Positions 8,890 to 18,825 are shown, counted from the first letter of the stretch. The stretch: 64,000 bases of DNA from Amphibacillus sediminis NBRC 103570 (GCF_001552275.1 NZ_BCQW01000009.1:1-64000); one strand, 5' to 3'. Translations and numbers: made by a program. Notes: a model not told the origin generated them from the sequence alone.

Positions 8890-9120
8890 CAAAATAGCAA
8901 TGAAAAGGTTGAGGAGTCATATCCTCTGGTTTAAAAGAGAGTCTGGATGGTGAAAACAGATACCAAGATGTGATGAAATTGGGACCTTTGAGCTGTATGG
9001 ATTCCATACCGTTACACCTGTAACGTTATTTAGTAAAAGAGATCTCATATTCTGAGGTAATCAGGGTGGCACCGCGACTATTCGTCCCTGAAAACAATGC
9101 CTTCAGAATATGAGTTTTTA
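8890..9120 (+). ncRNA. T-box riboswitch leader of trpS
   Basis: The leader senses uncharged tRNA-Trp and controls readthrough into the tryptophanyl-tRNA synthetase gene. It has the conserved T-box sequence GGGTGGCACCGCG at 9064-9076, which pairs with the tRNA acceptor end. A stem I region contains AAAGAGAGTCTGG, and a specifier region GATGAAATTGGGACC offers a UGG codon at 8980-8982, which fits tryptophan. The terminator arms CTCATATTCTGAGG (9044-9057) and CCTTCAGAATATGAG (9100-9114) are followed by TTTTT. The leader is unusual in being separated from trpS by about 560 bp made of repeats R1 and R2. Confidence 0.92.
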
Positions 9121-9141
9121 TATGCTTTTATCCGTAAATAA

Positions 9142-9397
9142 AGTGAAACTTCGTTCAGTGGGGGTTTCGACGCATAGGATGTGTTCGTGCAGACGTTGCG
9201 AGACAAACGTCGCGAACTTAGTCAGCTTCCTCTCTCCCCACTTAACGTTAGCGTTAGTTGAACCAATCGAGCCGTTACTGGCTGTTGAATCTCCCACTTA
9301 AACATAACGTGTTCCCTTATTTCTTGAAGGGAGAGTCTTACAAAAGCCCTTCGATGGGGCGAGTAATCGCAGCCCCAGCCAGTTACACTGCGATCAA
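9142..9397 (+). repeat. R1 interspersed structured repeat, copy a
   Basis: Full-length long-loop copy. It starts AGTGAAACTTCGTTCAG after ATAA and ends CAGTTACACTGCGAT. It carries the three conserved hairpins: a GTTCAGTGGGG arm with a partner near 9238 (degenerate in this copy), CTCCCACTT near 9292, and TGGGGC...GCCCCA near 9355-9375. It begins 22 bp after the T-box terminator. Confidence 0.9.
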
Positions 9398-9467
9398 TCA
9401 AGCATAAGACTCTTTTATCCATTAAACATGTTGCTCACTACAAGACCCGATAGTGCCGGATAGTATC

Positions 9468-9656
9468 AAATGCACCTTGGCGTATTTGCGCCCTGGTTTT
9501 ACCGCGCTTCGCTCGATCAATTTCGGCTGAAAATCTGTCGTATCGCCGAAGGCTTTAATTTGATTCAGCTGGGGTTTGACCCCACTGAACGGAAGACAAA
9601 TAGGCATGCATCTCACTACTTACTAGCAGTGGGAGACTTCTACTGAATGAAGTTAA
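9468..9656 (+). repeat. R2 interspersed repeat, copy b
   Basis: Full copy of R2. It begins AATGCACCTTGGCGTATTTG and ends ACTGAATGAAGTTAAA. The arm TTTAATTTGATTCAG near 9556 can pair with the last bases, and TGGGGTTTGACCCCA forms an internal hairpin. It lies directly upstream of the trpS ribosome site. Confidence 0.85.
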
Positions 9657-10679
<1,023 letters not shown>

Positions 10680-10683
10680 TTCA

Positions 10684-10987
10684 AAAAAAAATCAGCTTGT
10701 TGACCGAACCTTTAATTAAAGTGAAACTTCGTTCAGTGGGGTTTCGACGCATAGGATGTGCTCGTGCAGATGTTGCGACACGACGCCGCGAACTTAGTCA
10801 TCTTTCTCACTCCCCTACTGAACGTGAGTTGAATCTATCGGGTCGTTACTGGCTGTTGGATCTCCCACTTAGACATGACGGGTTCCCTTATTTCTTGTAG
10901 TGGGAGACTTACAAAAGCCTTCGATGGGGCGAGTAATCGCAGCCCCAGCTAGTAACACTGCGATAAAATAGGTCAACGAGCTGTTTA
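10684..10987. terminator. Bidirectional terminator split by an R1 insertion
   Basis: The arms CAGCTTGTTGACC (10693-10705) and GGTCAACGAGCTG (10971-10983) form a 13-bp stem with one wobble pair. A9 precedes the first arm and a T-rich stretch follows the second. It would serve trpS (plus) and yjbA (minus), which converge here. The loop contains the whole R1 copy b, so an original hairpin of roughly 20-nt loop now has a loop of about 265 nt. Confidence 0.75.
10720..10966 (+). repeat. R1 interspersed structured repeat, copy b
   Basis: Full long-loop copy from AGTGAAACTTCGTTCAG to ACACTGCGATAA, inserted in the loop of the trpS/yjbA terminator. It has the pairs GTTCAGTGGGG/CCCCTACTGAAC, CTCCCACTT/AGTGGGAG and GGGGC/GCCCC. 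Confidence 0.92.
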
Positions 10988-11040
10988 AATCTTTCTAACT
11001 AGTATGTGGGGCTTTATAAGCGGCATAGTTGGTGATCCGA

Positions 11041-11796
11041 TCACTTCATACGTTTTAATTGTGGTGAGTTATCATTCTCATGTGCTTTCTGCCACAGTTG
11101 CTCAAATAAGGGTTCGCCTTTAATAATAGCTTGACAAAACAGCTCATGCTGCTTTCCCCAGCCATGATAGACATGTTGATAAAGCTTGTTCCAGGCTTGT
11201 TCAAATGTTAATTTACAAATGCTTTCATATTGATCTGGCTCCCACTCTGTTAGCCAGTAAAGTACCTCATCGCGATTACAGCCTTGTCTTAGACTATCTA
11301 GTGCTAGCATTGTTAATTGCTTTAGCTCACGCTCACGCCGAATCAGACCAACCATTGCTTCTGGTGCTAACGAGAACATATGGTGCTCTTTTTTAGGAAA
11401 ATGGGCTTTCTTTAATGAATAGTATAAACGTGACTGGTTTGAAACCATATGTAAAACACGACGTTCTTGTCTTGGAATAAGTCGGCTTTTCTTTAAAGGA
11501 ATACGATAGCCCATTGTATCGAAGACAAGTACCCCAGATCCATCGGTGACGATAGCTGCATAGCGCAAAGGTTCTCCTTTGACCAACGTTTGATCACATA
11601 TTTGATCAAGTAGCTTAGCTGGTAAATCATCTAGATGATTCTCTATGTAATTGTATAAATGTGATTCAATATAAAGAACTGGCATGGTATCAATCAGTTC
11701 AATTTTATCTTGTTTACGCCATTCATAAAAGGAGCAAACATTATAACCATTCTCTTCACCCTCAAACCAATTTACCCATACATCTTGTAGCATCAT
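11041..11796 (-). CDS. yjbA: YjbA-family protein (DUF3603)
   Basis: Conserved Bacillus protein of unknown function. The most likely start is one of two adjacent ATG codons (11796 or 11793) after GAGGG; the upstream in-frame TTG at 11826 lacks a ribosome site. The product is about 251 residues. Characteristic segments are DVWVNWFEGEENGYNVC near the N-terminus, FYEWRKQD, YAAIVTDGSGVLVFDTMGYR, PRQERRVL and a helical C-terminal half with LTEWEPDQYE and AWNKLYQHVYHGWG. The position next to trpS agrees with B. subtilis yjbA. It is a soluble protein with no membrane helix. Confidence 0.85.
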   Translation of the reverse strand: MMLQDVWVNWFEGEENGYNVCSFYEWRKQDKIELIDTMPVLYIESHLYNYIENHLDDLPAKLLDQICDQTLVKGEPLRYAAIVTDGSGVLVFDTMGYRIPLKKSRLIPRQERRVLHMVSNQSRLYYSLKKAHFPKKEHHMFSLAPEAMVGLIRRERELKQLTMLALDSLRQGCNRDEVLYWLTEWEPDQYESICKLTFEQAWNKLYQHVYHGWGKQHELFCQAIIKGEPLFEQLWQKAHENDNSPQLKRMK

Positions 11797-11854
11797 CGAC
11801 TTTCCCTCACTTTTATGATTTAGCAAATAGTATCACCATTTAAGGAAATATTAT

Positions 11855-12052
11855 TCATTTTAGCCTTCGTAACAATTTGGGTAATCCAATGAGCATAAGC
11901 ACTAACCCTAATACAAAAAGTTGACATTCTGTCTGGGAGATAATATAAAACAAGTAGCTTGTCCAGCTTAGACCTGCAGGAATTAAATTTAAATATAAAA
12001 TGATCATCACTCCACCTGCTACCGTTAAACCAAATCCAATTAAAAAGAGCAT
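11855..12052 (-). CDS. Small two-helix membrane protein
   Basis: The ATG at 12052 is preceded by GGAGGG at 7 bp, giving 65 residues beginning MLFLIGFGLTVAGGVMII. Two hydrophobic stretches (residues about 1-24 and 42-58) flank a short polar loop with SQTECQ, ending in a basic tail PKLLRRLK (positive-inside). No function is recognised. It is codirectional with yjbA 58 bp downstream, so the two may be co-transcribed. Confidence 0.65.
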   Translation of the reverse strand: MLFLIGFGLTVAGGVMIILYLNLIPAGLSWTSYLFYIISQTECQLFVLGLVLMLIGLPKLLRRLK

Positions 12053-12107
12053 GAAGCTTCCCTCCACAGCTTGTCCCTATTCACTGTACTCTATGCGAGC
12101 AACCACT

Positions 12108-12141
12108 AAAAAAGACCTGTACGCTAAACGTAAAGGTCTTT
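12108..12141 (-). terminator. Intrinsic terminator downstream of fabF
   Basis: AAAGACCT and AGGTCTTT arms flanked by an A run on the plus strand (T run on the minus strand). It is the first clear terminator after fabF. R1 copy c lies between the fabF stop and this hairpin. Confidence 0.75.
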
Positions 12142-12173
12142 GATTAATCTCTTGGTAACATGACAATCGATAA

Positions 12174-12362
12174 AGTGAAACTTCGTTCAGTGGGGGTGTT
12201 TTCCACCCCCCACTGAATGTTAGCTGAACCAATCGGGCCGTTACTGGCTGTTGGATCTCCCACTTAGACATGACGTGTTCCCTAATTTCTTGAAGTGGGA
12301 GCCTTACAAAAGCCCTTCGATGGGGCGAGTAATCGCAGCCCCAGCCAATTACACTGCGATAA
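12174..12362 (+). repeat. R1 interspersed structured repeat, copy c (short-loop form)
   Basis: A 189-bp copy in which the first hairpin is GTTCAGTGGGGGTG-TTTT-CCACCCCCCACTGAA, so the usual loop of about 90 nt is replaced by a few bases. The other two hairpins and both ends are standard. It lies antisense to fabF transcription. Confidence 0.92.
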
Positions 12363-12455
12363 AAGTGCAACGGATTTCAGTAAAATTCATTTTAAAAATT
12401 CATCTTAAATGAAGAATAAAGTCATTATTCCTTTTTGTGCTTTTCCCTACTAACA

Positions 12456-13697
12456 TTAATCTTGATATCCTTTAAATATTAAAGTTGCATTATGGCCGCC
12501 GAATCCTAACGAATTGCTAAGTGCGACATCAACCTTAGCCTGGCGTGAACGATTCGGCACATAATCTAAGTCACACTCTGGATCAGGAGTCTGATAATTA
12601 ATCGTTGGCGGAACAATCCCTGTTCCAATGGCTTTAATTGAAGCAATCGCTTCGACAGCACCTGCTGCTCCAAGCAAGTGTCCAGTCATCGACTTAGTTG
12701 AACTAATCATAAGCTTAGAGGCATGTTCCTTAAACACAGCCTTAATCGCAGCAGTTTCAAACTTATCGTTAAAAGGGGTACTCGTTCCATGTGCATTAAT
12801 ATAATCAACTTGATCAGGTCTCAAACCAGCATCGTTTATCGCCTGCTCCATCGCACGTTGAGCACCTTCTCCTTCCTCAGCTGGTGCAGTAATGTGATAA
12901 GCATCACCTGTTGAGCCATAACCAACAATTTCAGCATAAATGCTAGCACCGCGAGCTTGAGCAGATTCAAGTGATTCCAAGATTAAAATACCTGCCCCTT
13001 CTCCCATAACAAAGCCATCACGATTTAGGTCAAATGGACGACTAGCTGTGGACGGGTCATCATTAAATGACAATGCCTTTGCCGATGAAAAGCCAGCAAA
13101 CGCCATGTTAGTTAGAGGTGCCTCAGCTCCACCGGTAATCATAACATCTGCATCTCCTCGTTCAATAACCTTAAAGGCATCACCAATTGAATTGGTCCCT
13201 GTTGCACAAGCTGTCACCGTACAAGAATTTATTCCTTTCGCCCCAAAGATGATTGAAATTTGACCAGCAGCCATATCCGGGATAAGCATTGGAACAAAGA
13301 ATGGACTAACACGACGGTAGCCTTTTTCTTTAAATTTATTAAATTGTTCTTCATATGTGGCCATACCACCAATACCTGACCCAACCCATACGCCTACACG
13401 TGGCGCAAGCTCTTCTGTGATCATCAAGTTAGCATCTTCAAGCGCCATTCTGGCAGCTCCAACAGCATATTGAGTAAACAGATCCATCCGTTTAGCTTCT
13501 TTTTTATCCATATAGAGACTGGCATCCCAGTCCTTAACTTCTCCGGCAACCTTTGCAGGAAAATCTTCTTTATTGACTTTTGTAAGATAATCAATACCAG
13601 ACTCTCCATTAGTTAATCGTTGCCACAGCTGTTCTACTGTTAATCCTAATGGACTAATTGCTCCCATACCTGTTACAACAACACGTCTTCTTTCCAT
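12456..13697 (-). CDS. fabF: Beta-ketoacyl-ACP synthase II
   Basis: Elongating condensing enzyme of type II fatty-acid synthesis. It joins malonyl-ACP to growing acyl-ACP. The 413-residue product has the Cys-His-His triad of KAS II: Cys in [13 protein letters not shown], His in [11 protein letters not shown] and His in [15 protein letters not shown]. It also has the glycine-rich N-terminus [13 protein letters not shown] and the C-terminal [12 protein letters not shown]. Start ATG follows GGAGGAAGTAGC. It lies 24 bp downstream of fabH, forming a fabH-fabF operon under the FapR-type operator upstream of fabH. Confidence 0.97.
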   Translation of the reverse strand: MERRRVVVTGMGAISPLGLTVEQLWQRLTNGESGIDYLTKVNKEDFPAKVAGEVKDWDASLYMDKKEAKRMDLFTQYAVGAARMALEDANLMITEELAPRVGVWVGSGIGGMATYEEQFNKFKEKGYRRVSPFFVPMLIPDMAAGQISIIFGAKGINSCTVTACATGTNSIGDAFKVIERGDADVMITGGAEAPLTNMAFAGFSSAKALSFNDDPSTASRPFDLNRDGFVMGEGAGILILESLESAQARGASIYAEIVGYGSTGDAYHITAPAEEGEGAQRAMEQAINDAGLRPDQVDYINAHGTSTPFNDKFETAAIKAVFKEHASKLMISSTKSMTGHLLGAAGAVEAIASIKAIGTGIVPPTINYQTPDPECDLDYVPNRSRQAKVDVALSNSLGFGGHNATLIFKGYQD

Positions 13698-13721
13698 GCT
13701 AGCTACTTCCTCCTTGAAAAA

Positions 13722-14657
13722 TTATTTACCCCAACGTAATGCAATGGCACCCCAGGTTAAGCCTCCTCCAAATCCAACTAAAACCACGAGGTCCCCATCA
13801 TTAATTTTACCTTGTTTGACATCCTCTGATAATGCGATTGGAATGGACGCTGCCGATGTGTTCCCATATTTGTTGATCGAATACGCCATTTTTTCTTCTG
13901 ATATGCCTAAACGATTACGCGCCGCTTCCATTATTCTAACATTTGCTTGATGTGGAATTAAATAGTTTACATCTTCTTTATCGAGCCCTGCTTGTTCAAC
14001 AACATGAACAGCTGATTCAGGCATTTGTCTGACAGCAAACTTAAATACCTCTCGACCATTCATACGAATTTTATCATCTTCTTGATAAAGTGCATGACCA
14101 CCTGTACCATCAGCACCTAATTCAAATGACAGAATACCTCGATCCTCTTGAACTGGGCTTAACACAGCAGCACCAGCGCCATCCCCAAACAGCACACATG
14201 TATTACGATCTTCCCAATCGGTAATCTTCGAAAGCTTTTCTGCACCAATTACAAGCACATGGCGGTAAACGCCACTATCAATGAACTGTTTGGCGGTCAC
14301 CATTCCATACATAAAACCAGCACAAGCAGCACTTATATCCATAGCTGCCGCTTTAGTCGCTCCTAATTTAGCCTGTAATTGGCAAGCCACAGATGGAAAA
14401 GGATGGTCAGGTGTAATGGTGGCAACCAAAATTAAGTCCAATTCACTAGCTGAAAGTTCTGCATCTTCTAATGCAGAGATAGCCGCCTGATACGCCATAT
14501 CTGATGTATCCTCATCATCAGCAGCAATGTGTCTTTCTTCAATACCTGTACGGGTTCGTATCCACTCATCACTTGTATCAACTATTTTTTCTAAATCAAA
14601 ATTTGTTAAAATACGTTTAGGGACATAATGTCCGACTCCAATAATTCCAGTAGCCAT
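13722..14657 (-). CDS. fabH: Beta-ketoacyl-ACP synthase III
   Basis: Initiating condensing enzyme of fatty-acid synthesis; it condenses an acyl-CoA primer (branched primers in Bacilli) with malonyl-ACP. The 311-residue product carries the catalytic Cys in [12 protein letters not shown], His in IPHQANVRI and Asn in [11 protein letters not shown], with the FabH signature [13 protein letters not shown] at the N-terminus and [12 protein letters not shown] at the C-terminus. First gene of fabH-fabF. A FapR-type operator lies 44 bp upstream of the start. Confidence 0.97.
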   Translation of the reverse strand: MATGIIGVGHYVPKRILTNFDLEKIVDTSDEWIRTRTGIEERHIAADDEDTSDMAYQAAISALEDAELSASELDLILVATITPDHPFPSVACQLQAKLGATKAAAMDISAACAGFMYGMVTAKQFIDSGVYRHVLVIGAEKLSKITDWEDRNTCVLFGDGAGAAVLSPVQEDRGILSFELGADGTGGHALYQEDDKIRMNGREVFKFAVRQMPESAVHVVEQAGLDKEDVNYLIPHQANVRIMEAARNRLGISEEKMAYSINKYGNTSAASIPIALSEDVKQGKINDGDLVVLVGFGGGLTWGAIALRWGK

Positions 14658-14700
14658 ATTTAAATCTCCTCATTCGGATTTTTGATATTATAATCAATTA

Positions 14701-14720
14701 TTAAGACTTGGTACTAATTT
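14701..14720 (-). promoter_or_regulatory. FapR operator upstream of fabH
   Basis: Read on the minus strand, AAATTAGTACCAAGTCTTAA closely matches the known FapR consensus (TTAGTACC followed by an imperfect TACTAA half). FapR represses fatty-acid-synthesis genes until malonyl-CoA accumulates. Position 44-63 bp before the fabH start suits a promoter or leader site. Confidence 0.8.
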
Positions 14721-14871
14721 TAAGCGAAATCGGTTGGATAATCAAGTCTTTTTCACCAACTGCTCTTTCACTTTTTAAATTTTTTTGCTAAAATACGACA
14801 TATTTAGCAGTGGTATTATCGAGATAGATTAAGTGTTTAGCTTTCCCGATTTAAAGTGAACACTATAATAA

Positions 14872-14916
14872 AGTGAAACTTCGTTCAGCTGGGGTTTCGA
14901 CGGATAGGATTGCTCA
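14872..14916 (+). repeat. R1 repeat, copy d (left-end fragment)
   Basis: Only the first 45 or so bases remain (AGTGAAACTTCGTTCAGCTG, then a TTTCGACGGATAGGAT stretch). All later parts are missing. It lies between the divergent fabH and DUF2929 genes. Confidence 0.75.
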
Positions 14917-15030
14917 CGGTAGAAAGACTTTATAAAAATCTTCATTAAAACGGGTGCCATTTGTTTCTTTTTATTAATCTATTTGTTAAAATAGATAGTG
15001 AAAGAAGTGTATGAAACAGAGGTGACATCG

Positions 15031-15204
15031 ATGCGCTTTCTAATAACAATTATATGGTCATTTGCCATAAGTCTCGTCTTAGGCTATGTTCTTACAAGTA
15101 TGGGAGGCTATGAATTTCAAATTTTGCCCATTATCGGTATGACGATTATTTTTAGTTTTGTAGGTCTTCTAGTTGGTGAGAAATTTATTGATGAAAAAAA
15201 ATAA
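15031..15204 (+). CDS. DUF2929 small membrane protein (YjzD-like)
   Basis: The ATG at 15031 follows AGAGGTGA. The 57-residue protein has two membrane helices (FLITIIWSFAISLVLGYVL and ILPIIGMTIIFSFVGLLVG) and ends FIDEKK. The MR(F/Y)...IWSF start, GYV(L/V)SSMGG-like middle and length fit the DUF2929 family, to which B. subtilis YjzD belongs. Function unknown. It is divergent from fabH. Confidence 0.75.
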   Translation: MRFLITIIWSFAISLVLGYVLTSMGGYEFQILPIIGMTIIFSFVGLLVGEKFIDEKK

Positions 15205-15321
15205 AAGGCTAATTCTCTTAGGGAACGCATGACAAGCCATTTGGTGTGTGTAACAATACAATCCTTATGATTGTGCAAGCTTGCTTAACATTGAGAAGGC
15301 AACTTAACGGCTTCCAATAAG

Positions 15322-15359
15322 AAAAAAACCCCTTGCCTGATACTTTTGGCAAGGGGCTT
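15322..15359 (-). terminator. Intrinsic terminator
   Basis: AAGCCCCTTGCC / GGCAAGGGG hairpin followed by a T run on the minus strand. It lies 7 bp after the stop of the proline-rich gene and also receives transcription from the DUF2929 gene. Confidence 0.9.
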
Positions 15360-15365
15360 ATCATG

Positions 15366-15698
15366 TTAATACCATGGAAGCACGCTTAACGCAGTTAAGG
15401 CTGCAAGCGGCAAAATGACGCGACCAAATGGACGCGGTCGGTAAAATGGTGGGTACGGGCCATATGGTGGATACGGGCCATACGGCGGGAACGGTGGGCG
15501 TGGTCCAAAGCCTGGTCCATAAGGATACGGCTGACGCTCTTCTCTTTCACTATTATCTCGATTAGGTACAGCTAAGTAAACATATTGATCATCTAAGTCG
15601 GTAATAATACCATCAATTTGTTCACCATTAACTGTTTGAAGTAAAACATAATGATGCAAATTCTTTTTACATAAATCATGGATATGATGTTGTTGCAA
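15366..15698 (-). CDS. Small Pro/Gly/Tyr-rich protein, possible spore-coat type
   Basis: The 110-residue product has a folded N-terminal half with an Sm-like or SH3-like pattern (HYVLLQTVNGEQIDGIITDLD, YVYLAVPN). Then comes a low-complexity region of PYGP/PPYGPYPP repeats (residues about 58-88) and a hydrophobic C-terminus VILPLAALTALSVLPWY. Such a layout occurs in small coat-associated or surface proteins of spore-formers, but I do not recognise a named family. Start ATG follows AGGGAGGG. Monocistronic by its terminator. Confidence 0.65.
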   Translation of the reverse strand: MQQHHIHDLCKKNLHHYVLLQTVNGEQIDGIITDLDDQYVYLAVPNRDNSEREERQPYPYGPGFGPRPPFPPYGPYPPYGPYPPFYRPRPFGRVILPLAALTALSVLPWY

Positions 15699-15781
15699 CT
15701 CAGATCCCTCCCTTTCTCACAATAGCCTATGCCTAATCTAAAAAAAGGTGACACGGTCACTTATCATGGAGGTTTTATAAA

Positions 15782-16597
15782 ATGACATTTATCGATCAAC
15801 TTATTTTTATTGTTCAATACATCTTTTTAGGTTTTGTACAAGGGTTTACTGAGCCCATCCCGATATCATCAAGTGGACACCTTGTAATCATCCAATCCTT
15901 ATTCGGTCTTAAGCTTGAGAGCTTAACATTTGAAATTTTAGTTAATTTCGGTTCATTAATTGCGGTATTAATCATTTATTGGCAGGATATCGTACGACTA
16001 GCCGCCAATGCATGGCGTTTTTTATTTAAACGTGATCAGGCTGGTGCTGACGACTTTAAATTTGTCATATATTTAGTCATTGCTACAATACCAGCAGGCC
16101 TTATGGGGGTTCTAGTTGGAGACCAGATTGCAAGTATTTTCAGTACAGCAAAGACGACTGGTATAAGCCTAATTATTACGGCGATTGCGCTATGGATGAT
16201 TCGTAATTTACGTGGAAAAAAAGCAGATCGTGACCTCACACTAAAGGATGCGATCATCATTGGGTTAGCACAGTCTGTTGCCTTAATTCCTGGAATCAGT
16301 CGCTCTGGTGCGACAATTGTAGCTGCTATGCTACTTGGAATGAAGCGTCCGACTGCTTTACGCTTTTCCTTTTTACTCTATATTCCAGTTAGCTTAGGAG
16401 CCATGCTATTATCTCTTGACGAACTAATGACTGTGACATCTAGCTTATGGATTCCATATTTACTAGCTTTTATAACAGCTGGAATTGCAAGTTACTATGC
16501 ACTTCGTTGGTTTATGAACATTATGAATCGCGGTAATCTGATTTACTTCTCGATTTACTGCTTGATTATCGGTGTGTTGGCGTTTCTTATTTTGTAA
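15782..16597 (+). CDS. uppP: Undecaprenyl-diphosphatase
   Basis: Integral membrane enzyme (BacA/UppP) that dephosphorylates undecaprenyl diphosphate to recycle the lipid carrier of cell-wall synthesis; it can confer bacitracin resistance. The 271-residue product has the two signature motifs: [19 protein letters not shown] near residues 19-37 and [17 protein letters not shown] near residue 170. It has about eight hydrophobic helices. The family's usual EFLPIS is EPIPIS here. Start ATG follows GGAGG. It is 37 bp from fnr and may be co-transcribed with it. Confidence 0.95.
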   Translation: MTFIDQLIFIVQYIFLGFVQGFTEPIPISSSGHLVIIQSLFGLKLESLTFEILVNFGSLIAVLIIYWQDIVRLAANAWRFLFKRDQAGADDFKFVIYLVIATIPAGLMGVLVGDQIASIFSTAKTTGISLIITAIALWMIRNLRGKKADRDLTLKDAIIIGLAQSVALIPGISRSGATIVAAMLLGMKRPTALRFSFLLYIPVSLGAMLLSLDELMTVTSSLWIPYLLAFITAGIASYYALRWFMNIMNRGNLIYFSIYCLIIGVLAFLIL

Positions 16598-16634
16598 GCT
16601 CTGATCTCGCGCCTGACACTGGGAGTGAAAACTG

Positions 16635-17336
16635 ATGCGTAAACCTATTAAACTAAATCACTTAGATAAACAACTGAGACGCTATTTCACAGAGCCTGAT
16701 CACTATCTTACAACGATCAAAAATAGCTATTTATTTCGTCAAGGTGATCAAGCTCGAGAACTATTTATCATTATTTCGGGCAAGGTGATGATTAGTAAAA
16801 CATCACCTGACGGCAAAGAATTAACACTAAGGATCTGTGGTCCTGGGGATCTAATTGGGGAGTATAACTTAGCCGAGGAGGATTTGAGCTATTTAGTAGA
16901 TGCCAAAGTTATTGAGGCTGGAGAGGTTTCTGTCTACAATCAAAAGCGCCTAATCGATAAATTAGCCTTGGATTCAGATGCCTCGCTCGCTTTAGTCAAA
17001 TTAACGAACCTTCAATATCGTAAAGACCAAACAAGGTTTAGAGATTTGGTCCTTTATGGAAAGAAAGGTGCCCTATACTCTACGCTGATCCGACTTTCAA
17101 ATAGCTATGGCCAAAAAACAAAGCAAGGCATATACCTTGATGTGAATCTAACTAATCAAGAAATAGCCAATTTTTGTGCGACTTCACGTGAATCTGTTAA
17201 CCGTATGTTAAATGAACTGAAACGAAAAGGTGTTATCGGCATAGAGCGTGGACAGATCACCATATTTGATCTGGATTATCTTAAAACTGAAATTAATTGT
17301 GAAAACTGTCCGATTGTGCTTTGCACCATTAATTAG
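16635..17336 (+). CDS. fnr: Fnr-type oxygen-sensing regulator
   Basis: Crp/Fnr-family regulator. It has a cyclic-nucleotide-binding-like beta barrel (LFRQGDQARELFIIISGKVMI), a dimer helix and a winged helix-turn-helix with LTNQEIANFCATSRESVNRML. The C-terminus carries Cys222-x2-Cys225-x4-Cys230 (CENCPIVLC), the same spacing as the [4Fe-4S] ligands of Bacillus Fnr, which unlike the E. coli protein puts its cluster at the C-terminus. Length 233 (B. subtilis about 238). It is predicted to activate anaerobic genes when the cluster is intact. A GGGAGTG site precedes the ATG. Confidence 0.85.
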   Translation: MRKPIKLNHLDKQLRRYFTEPDHYLTTIKNSYLFRQGDQARELFIIISGKVMISKTSPDGKELTLRICGPGDLIGEYNLAEEDLSYLVDAKVIEAGEVSVYNQKRLIDKLALDSDASLALVKLTNLQYRKDQTRFRDLVLYGKKGALYSTLIRLSNSYGQKTKQGIYLDVNLTNQEIANFCATSRESVNRMLNELKRKGVIGIERGQITIFDLDYLKTEINCENCPIVLCTIN

Positions 17337-17371
17337 TAACGGCCTCGATTTCCTTTGGGCCAAAACAGGTT

Positions 17372-17415
17372 AAAAAAACAGAACTGACTAGAGTAATAAC
17401 TAGTCAGTTCTGTTT
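17372..17415. terminator. Bidirectional terminator between fnr and yitW
   Basis: AAACAGAACTGACTA and TAGTCAGTTCTGTTT form a 15-bp perfect stem with flanking A and T runs between the convergent genes. Confidence 0.9.
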
Positions 17416-17418
17416 GCT

Positions 17419-17730
17419 TTAATCTGGGATACCTAATGCAATTTTGGCATATCGTGACATGCGATCCTTACTCCAAGGTGGGGACCAAACGATGTTTACT
17501 TCTGTATCCTTCACCTCAGGAAGATCAGCAAGTGCTCGCTTAACATCTTGCTCAATATGAGCAGCTAGTGGACAGCCCATAGCCGTTAAAGTCATTGTCA
17601 CAATGGCCGTTCCCTCTTCATTTAAATCAACTCCGTATACTAAACCGAGATTGACAATATCAATACCGAGCTCTGGATCAATAACGTTTTCCAAAGCACC
17701 GAGTAAGTTTTCTTGTAAGGCTTCTTCCAT
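17419..17730 (-). CDS. yitW: MIP18/DUF59-family Fe-S assembly factor (YitW-like)
   Basis: The 103-residue product has the DUF59 signature: NVIDPELGIDIVNLGLVYGV, then VTMTLTAMGCPLAAHIEQDV with the conserved Cys, and EVNIVWSPPWSKDRMS. These proteins (SufT/PaaD/MIP18 group) help assemble or deliver iron-sulfur clusters. The neighbouring esterase gene matches yitV, so the pair repeats the yitVW order of B. subtilis. Start ATG follows AAAGGAG. Confidence 0.88.
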   Translation of the reverse strand: MEEALQENLLGALENVIDPELGIDIVNLGLVYGVDLNEEGTAIVTMTLTAMGCPLAAHIEQDVKRALADLPEVKDTEVNIVWSPPWSKDRMSRYAKIALGIPD

Positions 17731-17939
17731 TTTAATTGGCTCCTTTCCTAATCATCTACCATCATTATAAACAATTTTGTTTAAAAATTAAAATCATAAG
17801 AAGATGTTCAAGATAATCAATCCAGCTTTTGTTAACTTCTCTTCATAATTGTGGATCGAATGGCATACGCTCTAAAGCTCAAAACACACCGCTGCCTCCA
17901 ATCTACTTACTTCTGATTTAGCAACTCTTGAACACGTAC

Positions 17940-18698
17940 TTAAAGTGACTTTATCAGCCAATTGACTAATGCCAATCTTCCATTTCTGCTAATTTTATGA
18001 CCACGATTTGCTTCAGACAAAAACTCCACTTGACCTGTATAAGTAGCATCATTATGCAGTAGATGATAGAAATCGTTAGCATGTTCAAATGGAATAACCT
18101 GATCTTCTTGGCCATGCCAAATAAATAGTGAACGATTATGTAGACGATCAAGCTGACGTGATAAATCGAGCTGTTCAATCCTTACCAAAAGTTGCTCTAA
18201 TTCAAGCTCAGATAACGGAAGTTCAATCCCCTGCTCTTTAATTTGGTTAATTTGGAGCTGGGCAAAATCATGCAACAATGCTGTCCCCATCATTAATGCA
18301 CCAACTTGAATCCAATTATAACTAACCATCGCTGCTGCTGTCGTAATGGCCCCCATGCTTGTACCGGCGACGCCAATTCTGTCAGCTTCAATTAGATCAC
18401 TTCGACTTAATTGATCTTTTATCACGGCTAAATCCAGTAAGCTTTGTTGGATAATATCAAAAAAGTACAACCTTAAATCTATATTTGCTACCTCACGCTC
18501 ACCATGTAAATGAGCATCTGGCAATATAACACGATATCCTTGCTCTGCCAATAGGTAGCCGGTTGTTAAATTGTCCTCTTTAGCACTCGTAATACCATGC
18601 AAGTAAACTAGAGTAGGAAGTTTACTTTGTGAGTGAGCTTGATCAACAACCTCCAACACTGGTATGTCACGCCATATATGTCTTGTAACTTGAATCAT
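17940..18698 (-). CDS. yitV: Alpha/beta hydrolase, YitV-like esterase
   Basis: The 252-residue serine hydrolase has the oxyanion segment YLHGITSAKED, the nucleophile elbow GVAGTSMGAITT (Ser in G-T-S-M-G), Asp in WHGQEDQVIPFEHA and His in NRGHKISRNG, giving a complete Ser-Asp-His triad. No signal peptide, so cytoplasmic. Substrate unknown. It lies 209 bp upstream of yitW on the same strand and is divergent from yitU. Confidence 0.85.
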   Translation of the reverse strand: MIQVTRHIWRDIPVLEVVDQAHSQSKLPTLVYLHGITSAKEDNLTTGYLLAEQGYRVILPDAHLHGEREVANIDLRLYFFDIIQQSLLDLAVIKDQLSRSDLIEADRIGVAGTSMGAITTAAAMVSYNWIQVGALMMGTALLHDFAQLQINQIKEQGIELPLSELELEQLLVRIEQLDLSRQLDRLHNRSLFIWHGQEDQVIPFEHANDFYHLLHNDATYTGQVEFLSEANRGHKISRNGRLALVNWLIKSL

Positions 18699-18825
18699 AA
18701 ACTTCCTCCTTAAATTAAGCCATTAATTCTAGCATAGCCTTTCTTGCCAACAGTTCACGACTAAAGTCGCGTGAAACCTTACTATATCCATGGTCGAAAC
18801 AATGTTGATCAGCATAAACCAATAA

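Noticed and set aside
9110-9422. Open frames of 60-97 codons on both strands inside R1 copies (also at 10697-10900, 12077-12370, 18729-18920, 26232-26423, 31704-31886, 46358-46570)
   Set aside because: They differ between copies, lack ribosome sites, and are broken in several R1 copies. The element shows structural and not coding conservation.
9422-9616. Minus-strand open frame within R2 copy b (and a similar one at 26595-26825)
   Set aside because: Same reasoning: it is a by-product of the repeat, not kept in the other R2 copies.
11797-11826. Upstream TTG start for yjbA (11826)
   Set aside because: No ribosome site. The conserved N-terminus DVWVNWF follows directly after the ATG pair at 11796/11793, which has GAGGG upstream.
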